The translations under genes were made by a program, and so were the position numbers. Under the pieces are notes generated by a model. That model was not told the origin of the DNA, did no database searches, and saw only the letters and a list, made by a program, of their open reading frames with translations. This document shows, piece by piece, positions 1 through 11,264 of a stretch of 64,000 bases of DNA. Source of the DNA: Bathymodiolus brooksi (lineage: Eukaryota; Mollusca; Bivalvia; Mytilida; Modiolidae); NCBI GenBank assembly GCA_963680875.1, contig OY804582.1, forward strand, positions 48,812,646 through 48,876,645. The letters run 5' to 3'. Within the stretch, counting starts at the first letter, position 1, and each line of letters opens with the position of its first letter.

Positions 1-510
1 AATTTCTAAAAATGTAATATCTATATCTAAAGATAAGTACTTTCCCATTCAGCAGGCCAGTGCAAGTAAGCCTATTTATTTTTACAATAAGCACCACACC
101 ACAACGCTATCAGTATAAAGTTCTAAATCACAATTAGAAATCCAATTATTGGAAATAAAGGAATTGCCATTAATGCGTTACACAAAGTATTTCAACATTA
201 ACAAATCTTCATACATTTCTTTTGTGACCTTATTTAATTGATGTGTTTTCGTAGCTTTAGCAGTAGCTAAATATAGACGCCTGCTGAATGCACGGCCTGC
301 TGGCAATGTACGAGTGCAAAAAGCTAAACTATCACATAATGATTGCAATTGTTTCAAAGTTTTCTTAAAAACAAATGCATCTTCATTTAACTTTTTAAGT
401 AATTCTTTAATTGTTTCTTCCGGTATTTTAACAGACATGGATTTAGTATGTCTAGTCAATCCAAAGTATTCCATACTTTTCACAGGACCTCCCGTTTTTT
501 TCAGCAGCAA
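1..510 (-). pseudogene. DIRS RT thumb/connection and start of RNase H, broken
   Basis: The open stretch 510-178 encodes a segment with 'MSVKIPEETIKELLKKLN' and 'LQSLCDSLAFCTRTLPAGRAF', which is the region between palm and RNase H in DIRS polymerases. It is followed on the minus strand by an RNase H-like stretch (GAYCKNK, HWPAEWE) that is only partly open and runs off the window. In the second DIRS copy the same stretch reads LELYTDS, the first catalytic aspartate region of RNase H; here that part is damaged. Same reading direction as the RT next to it. Confidence 0.7.
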
Positions 511-1290
511 TTGGAACTCCTAATCTTTTACAAATAGCTTTGAATTTGAACATACTATTTGAACACTCAATATCTGACATTTCAGCAAGAAAGAAAGCAT
601 AACATATAATTGTTAATCCATGTACTTCCTGAACAGCCATTGCAAAAATGTAGAAAAATGTTGAAACGTGGAACATGATATCGAACACCCCATGGGCATA
701 CATTTGTTATTATAATACATGTATCCTATTATACAACCAAGTAAATCAAAGTCTCCGGGATAGCAGGGCACAGGTCGAAATGCTGACTTAATATCAATTT
801 TTCCTATTTTCGCATGTTCACCTAATGTTTGAATAATAGAAATGATATTATTACATTTAGAATACTGTACAGTTGCTAGTGTTTCATCAAGGAAATCAGT
901 AACCCAATACCCATATGGATAATACAAGTGTGTTATTAGGCTCCAATCAGAGGTCTTTTTAGGTATTAATCCAATGCGGGAACTTCTAAGATTTAAAATT
1001 GTACGGAATCTAAAAGATCTTGCTATTCTACCAAGAGTAATTTCATGTTCAACCCTTTCATTTGCCGCCACATGATATTGTAAAACACATTTTAATTTGT
1101 TTGTATCTAATGGTAATCTTGGAACTGAGTAATTCATGTTAATACCAGATGTAAATCCATATTTTAGTAATTTTGCAATATCTTTTATTGGATATTTTAC
1201 TAAAGCAATATATAATTCATTTAAATTAATAGGACTGTATCCCAATTGCCATAAAGCATGTCTATTCAAACCTCGACCTGGATTATTCAA
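450..1290 (-). pseudogene. DIRS reverse transcriptase, broken
   Basis: The 225-residue open frame 1290-613 carries fingers and palm motifs of DIRS/Ngaro-type RT: a 'SDWSLITHLYYP' segment, 'KIDIKSAFRPVPCYP' (motif A with the first catalytic Asp) and 'MPMGCSISCSTF' followed by 'FSTFLQWL'. The downstream motif-C region lies in another frame (703-452), where the expected YLDD is replaced by 'ICYAFFLAE', as if the Asp-Asp codons were deleted. The protein therefore cannot be active. The upstream start (MNNPGRGLNRH) may not be the true start, because gag and pol overlap in this family. Length and motif order fit the family well. Confidence 0.8.
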
Positions 1291-1319
1291 TAATGGAGTG
1301 CGAACATAGAGTGAATATG

Positions 1320-1807
1320 TATTAAAAGGTGAGGCTGTGCATGAAGTCTAAATTTGTTGCACATTGCTGATAAATGCATACTCCCGCACTTCATGCAATA
1401 ATGTTTAAGCAAACAATTGGTTTTGAGACATCCTTATTTGAATTTAAAATCATAACATGGCTTTTGAGAAGAAACTAGAAACTGAGCTGCTGTCGAGCTT
1501 CCATTATCTAGCGTCCCTCTTGCGATAAATTGTAACCATGCATTGCCATCAATTTGAGACATTGTTCTGGTTTGATTGTATGCAATTCGAAGTCGAAATT
1601 GTTGGTCGCATTGATAAACCCTGTTAAAATGAGCATCAACTACAGCTCCCCTAATTATAGACATATACGATAGTGAATATCCAGCTAATAAATGGTGTCT
1701 ATCAATCATAACATTAGCATTATTAATAAAGGCATCTGTCCAAATTTCTATTGAATTAATCTGTTTAACTTTGAGGGGCTTATTTGTCAGATACATTAGT
1801 AATCTAC
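1320..1807 (-). pseudogene. DIRS gag-like ORF1, C-terminal part
   Basis: The open frame 1811-1434 contains 'INSIEIWTDAFI', 'YMSIIRGAVVDAHF' and 'YDQQFRLRIAYNQTRTMSQI', features I recall from the ORF1 of metazoan DIRS elements. Downstream in another frame is a cysteine/histidine cluster (about 1435-1330) matching the putative zinc finger seen better in copy 2. The N-terminal half is missing: homology with the second copy stops at about 1807, where the duplicated block starts. The methionine at 1811 sits across that junction and is not a native start. Confidence 0.65.
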
Positions 1808-2375
1808 GCATGTTCGACGGAAACTATGCCTATTTATATTCTGTATAAATACAATGAATACACCAATCAGCTTTGATCAAGTAGACTTATAACCGAAACA
1901 TGAAAAACATATATATATATATATAGCTGACCGGCACAGCTCCAATAATTATCTCCTTAGTATTGGACGCTAAAATCAGCTAAAACCCTTAATATATTTA
2001 TTTATTAAGATATCAAATTAAATGAGTTTTTTTAAATGGTCAGGATTGCATAAAAATAAAAGACCAATTAAATCGCACGTAGAAATTCGGCTCGGTACTG
2101 ACATGCAAACAGTATCGGAGACTTTTCCGCCGACTGCAAAAGGATTGCTTTAAAGTTGCAGATAGGTAAAGATGATGACAAAAAGGAATCGGAATATCAA
2201 AAATATATTTATCATGCTTCAAAGGGGTACCAATAGTATGGCGAATCAGGTCACGGCACCAATATACAACTATTTTGAAAAAGCGTTGTATGAAAATTTG
2301 ACATTTGAGATTTCTCCTCTGGTTTTTAAAAGTAGAGGGATAAAAAAAAATCGTTACAAGTCCCTGTGGTTAGAC
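1808..2375. other. Left shoulder of copy A, no gene recognised
   Basis: An AT-rich stretch with a short (AT)n tract at 1909-1925, which is shorter in copy B. A 60-residue minus-strand frame and a 74-codon plus-strand frame starting at 2172 are both open in copies A and B, but they match nothing I recognise and show no codon pattern. The stretch leads into the Tc1-like transposase remnant without a recognisable helix-turn-helix region, so that transposase is probably 5'-truncated here. Confidence 0.4.
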
Positions 2376-3620
2376 TGTTCACAGAAGTCTACTTGAATCT
2401 GGACTCCGTGCTAGGCGTCCGTTGGTTGGACCAATCCTTAAATAATGGCATAGGACCACGAGACTAGCCTGGGCTCGCACACGCCGTTGTTGGTGGCTTC
2501 ACACCTGACAACACATCCTTTTTAGTGATGAATCCCGATTTTCACTTCGCTTTAGCAATGAACGTGTGAACCGCATGTGTGGGGAAGGTTTTACGGACCA
2601 GTGTGTGTACGAGTCCGACCGTTTTGGAGGCGAAAGTGGTCTGGGCTGGAATTGATCATGGTGTTCACATTCAGCTCAAAATTGTTCAAGGAACATTGAA
2701 TGCCGTAAAATACAGATACGATCTTCTTGGTCTTATCGTTCTGCCTTTTCTGGAACAGCACCTGCATATGAAGTATATATCAGATGATACGATATTCCAG
2801 AGCTTGTGATTCCTATCAGGATTTCATTGATAGAGAGCTACTGCCAACCAATACGCTACTGAACCAAGGGTTCCTTTTGGTGAAGTTGAAGTCATCACAT
2901 CGAAAATTTTACGGTCGCCACCATGACTTGGTTGACCGCTATGGAATATCTGTGTCACAAATGACCACGGATATGTCCCACTTGTCGTAAACACTTCCCG
3001 GTACTTTACCCATTCACGATTTATTACCGGGTTTGTTACTAGATTAACACTACGTATGTCACTAGTGGGGTAGGACATGCTTACCCGTGCGGAGCACCTG
3101 AGTTCACCTCCGGTCTTAGTGGGGTTCGTGTTGCTTGATCTTTAGTTTGATATCTATGTTTTGTAGATCGTTGTTTGTCCTTTAGTACTTTTTCTGTTGT
3201 CTTTTCTTCTTCGATATACGGATTCTGATTGCCCCTTTGGTATCTTCAAACTCTTCTCTGATCTCGTCTTTCTACATGGCAATCCACGATGTTACGTGGC
3301 TCGTGTTTGTCAAGACTTCCTGAACCAGAATCACACCCGTTTTCTTCTTTGGCCGACATTATAACCGGATCAGTCAACAATTGCACATTTATAGGATGAA
3401 CTCAGTAAACGTGTTCACCACCCTCAAAGTCCACGGGAAACACTACATGCACTGCGTGACGCATTGTGTACGAGTGTAACCACATCATAAAATGATTTAT
3501 CCAATGATTGCTTGGTTGTATGCGTCGGAGATGCGAAGCTGTCGTTGCTGCAAGAGGTGTTCACACACATTACTGAACTCCGCAAACACCCATACTGGAT
3601 GACAATTTCTGTCTGTCCAT
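2376..3620 (+). pseudogene. Tc1/mariner-family transposase pseudogene, split by a nested repeat
   Basis: The plus strand, read across frames, gives 'LLESGLRARRPLVGP' (2376 onward), 'TTRLAWART', 'FSDESRFSLRFSNERVN' (the first catalytic Asp region), 'GIDHGVHIQLKIVQGTLN' and 'VLPFLEQHL', then after an interruption (2801-3271) 'YVARVCQDFLNQNHTRFLL' and a 'PDQSTIAHL' segment. This is the order of a Tc1-like DDE transposase without its N-terminal DNA-binding half. The second catalytic position, usually Q-x-D-N, reads H-G-N, and the third acid (usually IEH) reads IAH. Several stops and one frameshift near 2650 add to this. A stop before 'PDQS' in copy A is absent in copy B. Confidence 0.85.
2801..3271 (+). 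repeat. Mussel dispersed repeat nested in the transposase
   Basis: The transposase frame stops after 'gatattccag' (ends 2800) and resumes at 3272. The 471 bases between belong to a dispersed family with 'accgctatggaatatctgtg', 'gtgcggagcacctgag', 'gtggggttcgtgttg' and 'ctttggtatcttc' in order. I recall this family as very common in Mytilus genomic DNA and transcripts. Further copies in this window include 11265-11700 and 23400-23870. Short open frames inside it are not conserved proteins. Confidence 0.7.
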
Positions 3621-3775
3621 GATATGTTCTGATAATGATGTTGAAAAATGTTGTTGATATTGCCTTATTTGTTATGCTCATATGAATCTAAAGTATACGA
3701 TTTTTGTCGATTTTGCTTCTCTGTGTAAATAATAATGAGCATCAAACCCCTGTATCGTTTCTACCTGGTTTTTCT

Positions 3776-3818
3776 GGTTCCAAGGTCTGTTATATGGGCT
3801 AATTAGCCCCTTGGAACC
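3776..3818 (-). other. Stem-loop over the LINE stop codon and 3' UTR
   Basis: GGTTCCAAGG (3776-3785) pairs with CCTTGGAACC (3809-3818), and the loop itself contains the perfect palindrome GGGCTAATTAGCCC (3796-3809). On the minus strand the right arm encodes the last residues of the LINE protein and the loop contains its TAG stop (3799-3801). LINE reverse transcriptases of several clades are known to recognise stem-loops near the RNA 3' end. A role here is inference. Confidence 0.55.
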
Positions 3819-5690
3819 TTCTTGATAGGTTGGTTTCTACCTTTGATCGGTAGACATCTGGTGAGAATTGTATCTCCAGATTTTGCCAGTGGTTGTTTAA
3901 TTGGCCTTTGAAAAGGTTGACTGTTTTTGTTTCTATTGCTTGTTTTGGTAAGCTATTCCACATATCCACTATTCTTTGTGAGAAGCTGTATTTTCTGATA
4001 TTTGTTCTGCTGTTCTTTGTATATATATTCTGGTTGTGACCCCTAGTTGCAGTTCGACTCATAGGAAAAATGCGCTCATGTTGTACTTTATCGATGTTAT
4101 AAAGGATTTTGAAAGTTTCAACCATGTGGGCTCTCAGTCTTCTGTATTGAAGTGATGGCAATACAAGATATTTCAGGCGATCTGTGTAGCTCAGATGTTG
4201 TATAATTTTTACTAATGTGGTCGTTCTTCTCTGTAGATTTTCTATTTGCATAGCTTCTTTTTTATATATCATAGACCATACATTGCTGCCATATTCTAGA
4301 TGTGGCCCTACTATGCTGTTGAATAATGTTAAAAACATTTATTTATCCATGTAGCTGAAACTTCTATTAATCATTCCAAGTCTTTGGCTTGCTTTGTGTT
4401 GTCTGTTGGTTGATATGTTGTTGAAATTTCAGCTTATCGTCAATTAATATTCCTATATCGTTTTCTTCTGTTACTTGATTAATTTCATGTTCTCCCAGTT
4501 TATGCTTCGTGTTGGTAGCGTGACCTAGGTGTACATACTTACATTTTGACTTGTTGAATTTTAGGAGCCACTTATCTGACCAATGCACTCGGTTGTTTAT
4601 ATCATTCTGTAAACTATGTTGTTCTTCTTCCTTGTTTACTATTGCATACACTTTAGTGTCATCCGAGAATAAGTTTGCTATATTCTGAACTACATCAGGT
4701 AAATCATTGATGTAAATTGTAAAATAAAATATGGAACCTGGAACGCTTCCTTGATGAATCCCACTTGTCACTGTTGTCCACTCCAAGCCTGTACCATTTA
4801 TAAAACTTTTTGTTTTCTGTTTGCCGGAGAGTCTCTGATCCACCATAAAATATTTCCACATATGCCATAACTTTGTAGTTTATTGATGAGACGTTGGTGA
4901 GGTACCGTGTCGAAAGCTTTTTGGAAGTCTAAATATATAATATATATTGCATTTCGATTGTCTAGATGTTCTGTCCAATTATCTGGTACTTCTATTAATT
5001 GCGTTGCACAATATTTACCTTTTCTAAAACCATGTTGATCAGTAGTATATATATTATGTCTCTCCATGTGATCCAATATGCAATCTCTAATAAATTTGTC
5101 CATTGTTTTGCATACAATTGATGTTAAGCTAATTGGTCGATCATTTTCCACTAAGTTTTTTGGTCCTTTTTTCTGAATAGGTGTTATATTTGTTTCCTTC
5201 CAACTTTCTGGCAATTTCATCGTTTCCATGGATATATTAAAATTTGTTGCCAGTGCTATGGATATATTCTTAGCAGTCTCATGTAAATATTGTGGGTGCA
5301 ATTGGTCTGGGCCTGACGATTTAGTAACTTTTAGCTTCTCCGGATGTTTTTGTGCAGTTTTTGGGCTGAATTTGATCGTTGATAGTTTTTCGTCGGGTCT
5401 TTGATCGAGCGTTGGAGCGCTTAGACTATCTACTTCGACAGTGAAGACACTTTGAAAATATGTTCATTAATTCTGCTTTAATTCTATCGTCTGTGTGTAT
5501 TTCTCCTTGTTCATCTATTATACATGGACTATTCTCTTTTGTTTTAGTCTTTGATTGTATGAATTTCCAGAAAATTTTACTATCTTCCTTCATATTGATG
5601 GCAATTGTGCGTTCATATTCATACTTTGCTTTTCTCACTAAACGATTTGCTTCATTCCTTGCTTCTACATACTTCATATTTTTTTGTTGA
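3799..5690 (-). pseudogene. LINE reverse transcriptase, 5'-truncated and frameshifted
   Basis: Four minus-strand open segments follow in order. 5677-5426 is the linker before RT (RKAKYEYERTIAINMKED). 5301-4798 contains 'DRPISLTSIVCKTMDKFI', 'QHGFRKGKYCATQL' and motif A 'YLDFQKAFDTVPH'. 4861-4367 contains 'IHQGSVPGS' and motif C 'LFSDDTKVY'. 4338-3799 is the C-terminal region with 'PHLEYGSNVW' and 'DMWNSLPKQAIETKTVNLFK'. This pattern fits CR1/jockey-group LINEs. The endonuclease domain is absent, so the copy is 5'-truncated near 5690, as target-primed insertion often leaves. Motif C reads FSDD rather than FADD. A frameshift lies near 4830 and a stop near 4340, both shared with copy B. The 3' UTR probably ends near 3730. 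Confidence 0.88.
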
Positions 5691-6344
5691 TCAATCTAGT
5701 ATATTCCTTATAGTACTTTTTATTTGACATTTGTTGCTCCATAGTACATTACATTACACCACTGATTTATATATCTGTATGTCAATCTTAAATCTCAGAT
5801 GACCGACACCGCAAAACAAATGGTTAACATTAGACCCCTGGTGAAATAAATATATGTGTAAACAGTGCATGAATAAATAATTTAGCAATACAAATACAGG
5901 TGGGCCTCTAATTACCAAAGTGTGTGTTCTGAATACAGTAATAGGACCATTGCAATTGTAATCAGACGTCAAATCCACCAATCGATCAATAAATCGATAC
6001 ACCTACCGGTATACTATGCGGCTTTTATTCAGTATATGTATCGGTCTAAATTTGTACCGTTCTGTTGTGTATGTAAAGATTGAAATTTCACATATAGAAT
6101 ATGAACATTACCGACTAAGCAAAGACCACATGGATGCCCTTCTTTAATATCTAAGTAAATACTGTGTTGTATTTTAATTCGTCATTAGCTGTGAAGGTGA
6201 ATGCATCTGAAAATATCAGTTATAACACATGTAAACTATTTTCTTGTCACATTACATTTTTGTCAGTCCATATTGAGATATACAAATTTGTAGACAGTTT
6301 CCATTCGTATTCATCTAAAATAATATAGTTAGTGTGATGCTTAA

Positions 6345-6467
6345 GAAATAAATCATGGAAGCCAAAATTTGTTGTGAGTTTTAACATGGACTTGCATATA
6401 ACATTTACTAATAACCGCCAGCCAATGTTAAAACTCAAAACACATTCTGGCTTCCATGATTTATTTC
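6345..6467. repeat. Fold-back hairpin with 43-bp arms
   Basis: The left arm 6345-6387 begins gaaataaatcatggaagcca. The right arm 6425-6467 is its reverse complement with about three mismatches, around a 37-base spacer. Copy B keeps the structure (44844-44886 and 44924-44966). It lies at the left edge of roughly 390 bases that are absent from the paralogous block at 7650-7670, so it may mark one end of an inserted element. Confidence 0.75.
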
Positions 6468-6971
6468 GATTCTGATATGTCTAAGAGTACACATTCGGTA
6501 GTATACTTTGATTGGAAGACAGTAATTTATATTTAAGTTTGAGGAAAATGTCACACACAATATATGATGCAAAATTCGAGCAAACGATAATTCATCAACA
6601 TGTATATTTACGACGGTAAAGTCAGACACATGCACCGGCGCATGTGCTAATGAGATTATACCCAATCGATAAATCGATCGTTTGTTAACAAAGCGAAAGA
6701 AGGACGTCGTGTTAGAATAGTACATATTCAGCTTCATATACTTGAATAACGGTAAAGCATACAAACCAGTTTACAGATTTATCAAACTAGTTAAAAACAA
6801 TAATTGAAAATTCGGATATCTCGGACATTATCATATATTTATACACAAATAAGTAAAATTATTAGAAATAAATTAAAATTATCGATCCACTGAAATAGAC
6901 TTAGCCTATGAACTTACCGAAAACGTAGCTGATTAACAAATATCACAATAAATATAGTTTAGATTGCAATA

Positions 6972-7170
6972 CCTATGCAATCAGTGCCTATCACCACTGA
7001 TGTCGTGAGTTCGAATCTCGGTCAGGGCGAGGCATACAACATTATGTGATAACATTTGTCAGTGACTTGGTCCTCCGGTTTCCTCCACCGATACAACTGA
7101 CCTCCACGATATAATTAAAATATTGTTGAAAGTAGCGTTAAACACCATCAATCAAACAAACAAACAACCA
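6972..7170 (+). mobile_element. tRNA-derived SINE (family 1)
   Basis: The segment has a tRNA-like B box 'gagttcgaatctc' (7007-7019), then 'gtgacttggtcctccggttt', 'actgacctccacgatataat', 'gttgaaagtagcgttaaac' and a short (CAAA)n tail. I recall this layout as a widespread bivalve and gastropod SINE. The 5' tRNA part looks shortened. It sits between two paralogous blocks of P1 and is shared with copy B. Confidence 0.75.
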
Positions 7171-8247
7171 GATGTATTTGTATGTGAATCTTAAATCTCA
7201 GATGAACTACATCCCAGAAAAATGTTTAACATGCAAACCCTGGCGCCATGACTAAATACGTTAGTAATACATGTTCAGATGGGAATCTAATTACCATAGT
7301 ATGTATGCTGATTTCACTAATAGCACCATTGCAATTGTAGTCAAACGTCAAATCCATTAATCGATACATCTACGGGTATACTATGCAGCTTATATACATT
7401 TATTGGTCCAAACTATTACTTCCAATATAATAATACGAACAAAACTGACGACAGCCAAAGATCATAACAATGTCATTCTGTGATATGTACGTTGAAGCTG
7501 TGAAGCTGTATGTATCAAAAACATATCAGTAATAACATTATTACACCATTCCCTTGTCGCATTGTATATTTGACAGTCCATATAGTAATCCGTAGATCTG
7601 TAGACAGTTTTCATTCGTATTCAACTAAAAAAATATATCTAAAGTGGTATCATTAGATAGGCAGATTCATATACTTGAATAACGGTATACTATATACAAT
7701 AGTTTACAGATTTATCAAACCAGTAAGAAAGCAATAATTGAAAATTATGATCTCAGACATCCTCATATATGTATATACAAATAAGTAAAATGATTAGAAA
7801 TAAATTAAAATTATCGATCCACTTAAATAGACTTACACAATAAGCTTTCTACGGAAAAAGTTGATCAATAAATATCAATACACATTTATTTTAGATTCTA
7901 ATACATGTTTGTATCCGGATCCACACTCTACTGACTTGGTCCGCAGTGTTCTGTTCAATCAAGAAACTAAGAGTTGATTACATGTTATCATTAATTTATA
8001 TATTTACTATAACTAGGGAAGTCCAATGTCAATGAAGAAATCGCGTAACTCTAATGGCACAAGGCAACAACGGTAAACCTCACTTAATTGAGGACACATA
8101 TTAACTTTAATAACATAAAATATTGGAAGGCGTGGTTTAAATAATCTTCACCAGTTACGCTTGAATATAAGAGAATAACTAATTGTTTTGAGAGTAAGCA
8201 AACTAAATGGCTTAAAACAGGTTACCCAAAACCCAATAATGATATAT

Positions 8248-8472
8248 ATGTCTGAGGAAGATGAACCTTAGTTTTAGCAATCAATACAATACCTACTAAA
8301 TGTACATTACAATACTACTTACATCATGTCAATAATAGTCATCAACATGTAGAATTCGTAATATCTATAATATATAATTTAAACTTAAATTGTTGGTACC
8401 ACGATGGTGTTGATTGAAAAGGAAATTAATGAGATAACTTCGTACTAATTAAGGTTCATCTTCTTCAGACAT
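8248..8472. mobile_element. 225-bp element with 23-bp terminal inverted repeats
   Basis: The arms 'atgtctgaggaagatgaacc...' (8248-8270) and '...ggttcatcttcttcagacat' (8450-8472) are inverted copies with one mismatch in 23. The same structure lies at 22727-22942 (more diverged right arm) and at 46670-46894. Left arms alone occur near 39540 and at 61498-61520. It has no coding capacity. It may be a MITE or part of the larger repeated block. No clear target-site duplication is visible. Confidence 0.55.
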
Positions 8473-9589
8473 TGATATGCACTTAAACCTATATATAAAT
8501 GTCGCTGAAGGGAACCTTAAAATGTTACCTTTATGGGGAGTTGTTCTCTTAGGCAGTGATTTGCTATATATGTGTGCACTTTAAGGTATGTAAGACTGTG
8601 ATTAAGTGGATGGATTGTGCTGACATTGTTGAGATATTGTAGTTTTTTTTAAATATTGGTTTTAGTTGTTAATATTTTACGTCCTAATTGTTTTGAGACA
8701 AGTAACACTGAAGATATCAATTATACAACAATTTCCCCAGCAATACTATTGTGAATGCCGCCTATTGTACAGGTTATTGTTGCAGGTCGGTATTACAGAC
8801 CGCTGTGCTAATAGCGAGTTTTATGGTAATTTGATTTTTTTTTTAAACAAGGTTCATATCTTTTGCATAGTCGTAATTAATAGAAAATGTATTCAAACTC
8901 TTTCTCAAACCAGTTCATATGACAGAAAAAATAATCATAATTCCTATTTGATATATTTTTGGTAAATGAACAGTTCGTTCTGGTATACAATGTTCATCAA
9001 GCGTCATCTGCTTAAAATATATCGCTGTATGTCTATTCATCTGAAAAAAAAAGAAATACACGTTCAGCTGTATATTATTCCAAATGATTAAAAATGATTA
9101 AAAAACGAGAAGTAATATCAATTTCAGATATATCATTTCCACCCGTACAATGTGCTTTTTAGCATAAAATTCCAAAAAATCCACGTATGATTTGATACAA
9201 TGTTATTGTGGAAGAAGTGTTTGTCTATCGACATGTAAATGCCTGCACATATATGTTTGTATATATATTACATACCTTTGTCAAATTACAAGTCTTTTTT
9301 TCACTGTGTTGATCAAATTGACGAGCGAAGTCCGTTTCCATATCAAATATATCTTAGTCAATATCGTTGTCATCCAATAATATGTGCACCACAGTTACCT
9401 GATATTGTTTGACCTCGAGCGAATTTATGATTTTCGCACTCGATTGACAAGCACATGATGTATGTTTTTATGTTTTAATTTATTCAATTGTCTCTTTGGA
9501 TCACAAGTTTATTGATTTATTCAATAAAATACTTTATTGTAAGAAATGCAGTATTCCTGTCCATTCTTGATTGTTCCTTCGTTTGTTTC

Positions 9590-10060
9590 CTATCATGATT
9601 TCCTTGATAACGGGTTGGTTCGAACAGGAAACTACTGATCCCATGGTTCCCTGTTGCTAAGTGGAAATCATCACTCCGAAAGCTTTGCGATGGCCAATGC
9701 ATCTTTGTTAACTGCCTACGGGTTGTCTGTGTCACAAATGGCCAAATATATTTTCCATTTGTCATTCCGAAGCACTTGAGTGTTTTCTTGTCTTAATGGG
9801 GTTCGTGTTGTGCATGTTGTCAACTTATATGACGTCATTATTTGTAATATCAACTACGATTTTTGCGTAAAAACGATGTTCGAAACGTCTCGATTCCCAA
9901 TTCTTCTATAGGAGATTCATTTTTTGTAATTTATGTTTTTTGTTTTGTGTTTCGTATACTGGTATCCAACACGATCTCATGTTGTCCGAGATTCTGTTCT
10001 TTTATCTATCCCCATGTTTGTACTGATGTTGGTTTGTGTCACTTTTGATTTGGAATTGGT
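9590..10060 (+). repeat. Diverged mussel dispersed repeat pieces
   Basis: The 'gaaactactgatcccatgg', 'gggttgtctgtgtcacaaat' and 'ggggttcgtgttg' pieces follow the order of the family nested at 2801-3271, but with many changes. From about 9960 the sequence parallels 31590-31740. A 61-codon frame starting at 9863 has no recognisable content. Confidence 0.45.
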
Positions 10061-10282
10061 GCCCTCATTGTGGACTAAGCACTTTCATTTATAAACAAAG
10101 CCAACAACCTGTAGTGCTGGTGTATGCAAATAAATTATAGGTCTAAATGTTATAGACTTTTAAATATATCTACTGATTCCTCGTCTACCCTAACAAGTAC
10201 ATATTATTAATGGTACTATATAAGTACTAATTTATGTATGATGATAACATCAAGGTTATCCTATTCTGTGAAATCATTATTA

Positions 10283-10422
10283 ATCTTGGGGTTCTTATTT
10301 TCGTGGATTTCGTGGATTTCGTGGTTCACGCAAAGCTTAAAAATCAATATCGAACGAAATATAATTTTCCCATTGACTGTCGCCTATAGTGCTTGAAACC
10401 ACGAATTCAAGAACCCAAGGAT
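10283..10422. mobile_element. Small palindromic MITE-like element
   Basis: The left end 'atcttggggttctt' and right end 'aagaacccaaggat' are inverted copies with small changes. Inside each lies a TTCGTGG / CCACGAA pair, and the left side carries three 9-base repeats of 'ttcgtggat'. The total is 140 bp with no coding capacity. It is shared with copy B at 48615-48754. I recall similar small palindromic repeats in other bivalves. Confidence 0.6.
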
Positions 10423-11264
10423 CACTGCATTTTGTAGAAATCACGAATAATGTTGCTAACGAACAAAATTACTTTCACATTATGTAGAATTGAACACCAT
10501 TGGTGTGTATGCTATGGATGTTTTAAGCTATGAAACAAATAAATAATGACGTATGAATTTCCAACCCGTTATAAATCCGTAGTTTTAGGTGTAGTGTTTT
10601 TGTATATCACGGTTTACCCTTTTGTTCGTTTATCCTTTAATCGCTTCATTGTTTGTCCTTCCACTATTTACGGCTTCTGATCACCTCTTATGTATCTTCA
10701 AGCCTTTCTTTCGTACATATTATAGATCACCTTTAGTCGGATAGGGAACATATGCCTATCACTCCTACGTAGACAGTGATAATTGTTGTAGACCTAACTG
10801 TTACGTAGAAACACCGAACTAAATAGTATCCTCCATCAATATCATTTCTTTCCAATGAACGTTTTTTCCTGTCCATCATTTCCTTTGTGCTTTATATGTA
10901 GTGTTCATACACAGGAGTTTTTCAAGGGAAATTAAAAAAATCTAACCCGATCCTTTAATTTAAGGTTTCTCTATTTAGATGATTCTTATCAATACATATG
11001 TTTTATGATGTTGTCGATGGCATCTATGTCATTGACACCAACGATACAGCGACATGTGCTTCACACCTTGATCTACACCTTGACACTTAAGAGCGAACTT
11101 TTATGACACTATACATGATTTCAATACTTCCATCGTAAGCTTACTATTTATATATTTGTGTATGTGTCAACATTCCAGTAGCACATGCATATGGAGTTCA
11201 TATCTCTCAGCTGATCGCATATTCTTGAACATGTGGCTCCTGTTATGATCTACTTGATAGAAGG

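Larger units (their letters stand above)
1..1807 (-). mobile_element. DIRS-type retrotransposon remnant (copy 1, truncated)
   Basis: Reading on the minus strand, a gag-like segment (about 1807-1320), a reverse transcriptase (about 1290-450) and the beginning of RNase H (down to base 1) follow each other in DIRS order. The element continues off the left edge, and its gag is cut at 1807, exactly where the large duplicated block begins. Aligning it by eye with the second DIRS at 26.4-29.8 kb shows base 1 matching about 27516 and a shared sequence up to 'ttagtaat', after which the two differ. Frames are broken in several places, so the copy is dead. Family assignment rests on the RT motifs and on the tyrosine recombinase found in copy 2. 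Confidence 0.8.

Noticed and set aside
2172..2396. A 74-codon frame (99 codons in copy B) upstream of the Tc1 remnant
   Set aside because: In copy B it reads through the transposase remnant in a wrong frame. Its length differs between copies by small indels, and nothing in it matches a known family. It was not called as a gene.
6972..7040. Possible functional tRNA gene
   Set aside because: A B box is present, but there is no complete cloverleaf, and the following sequence is the body and tail of a SINE.
9318..9330. 'ttgacgagcgaag' (also 25782-25794 with 'gaaa') resembles a hammerhead ribozyme core
   Set aside because: The two core halves are adjacent with no stem II, the leading base is T and not C, and no pairing stems I or III are evident. 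It recurs only as part of the old repeat block.
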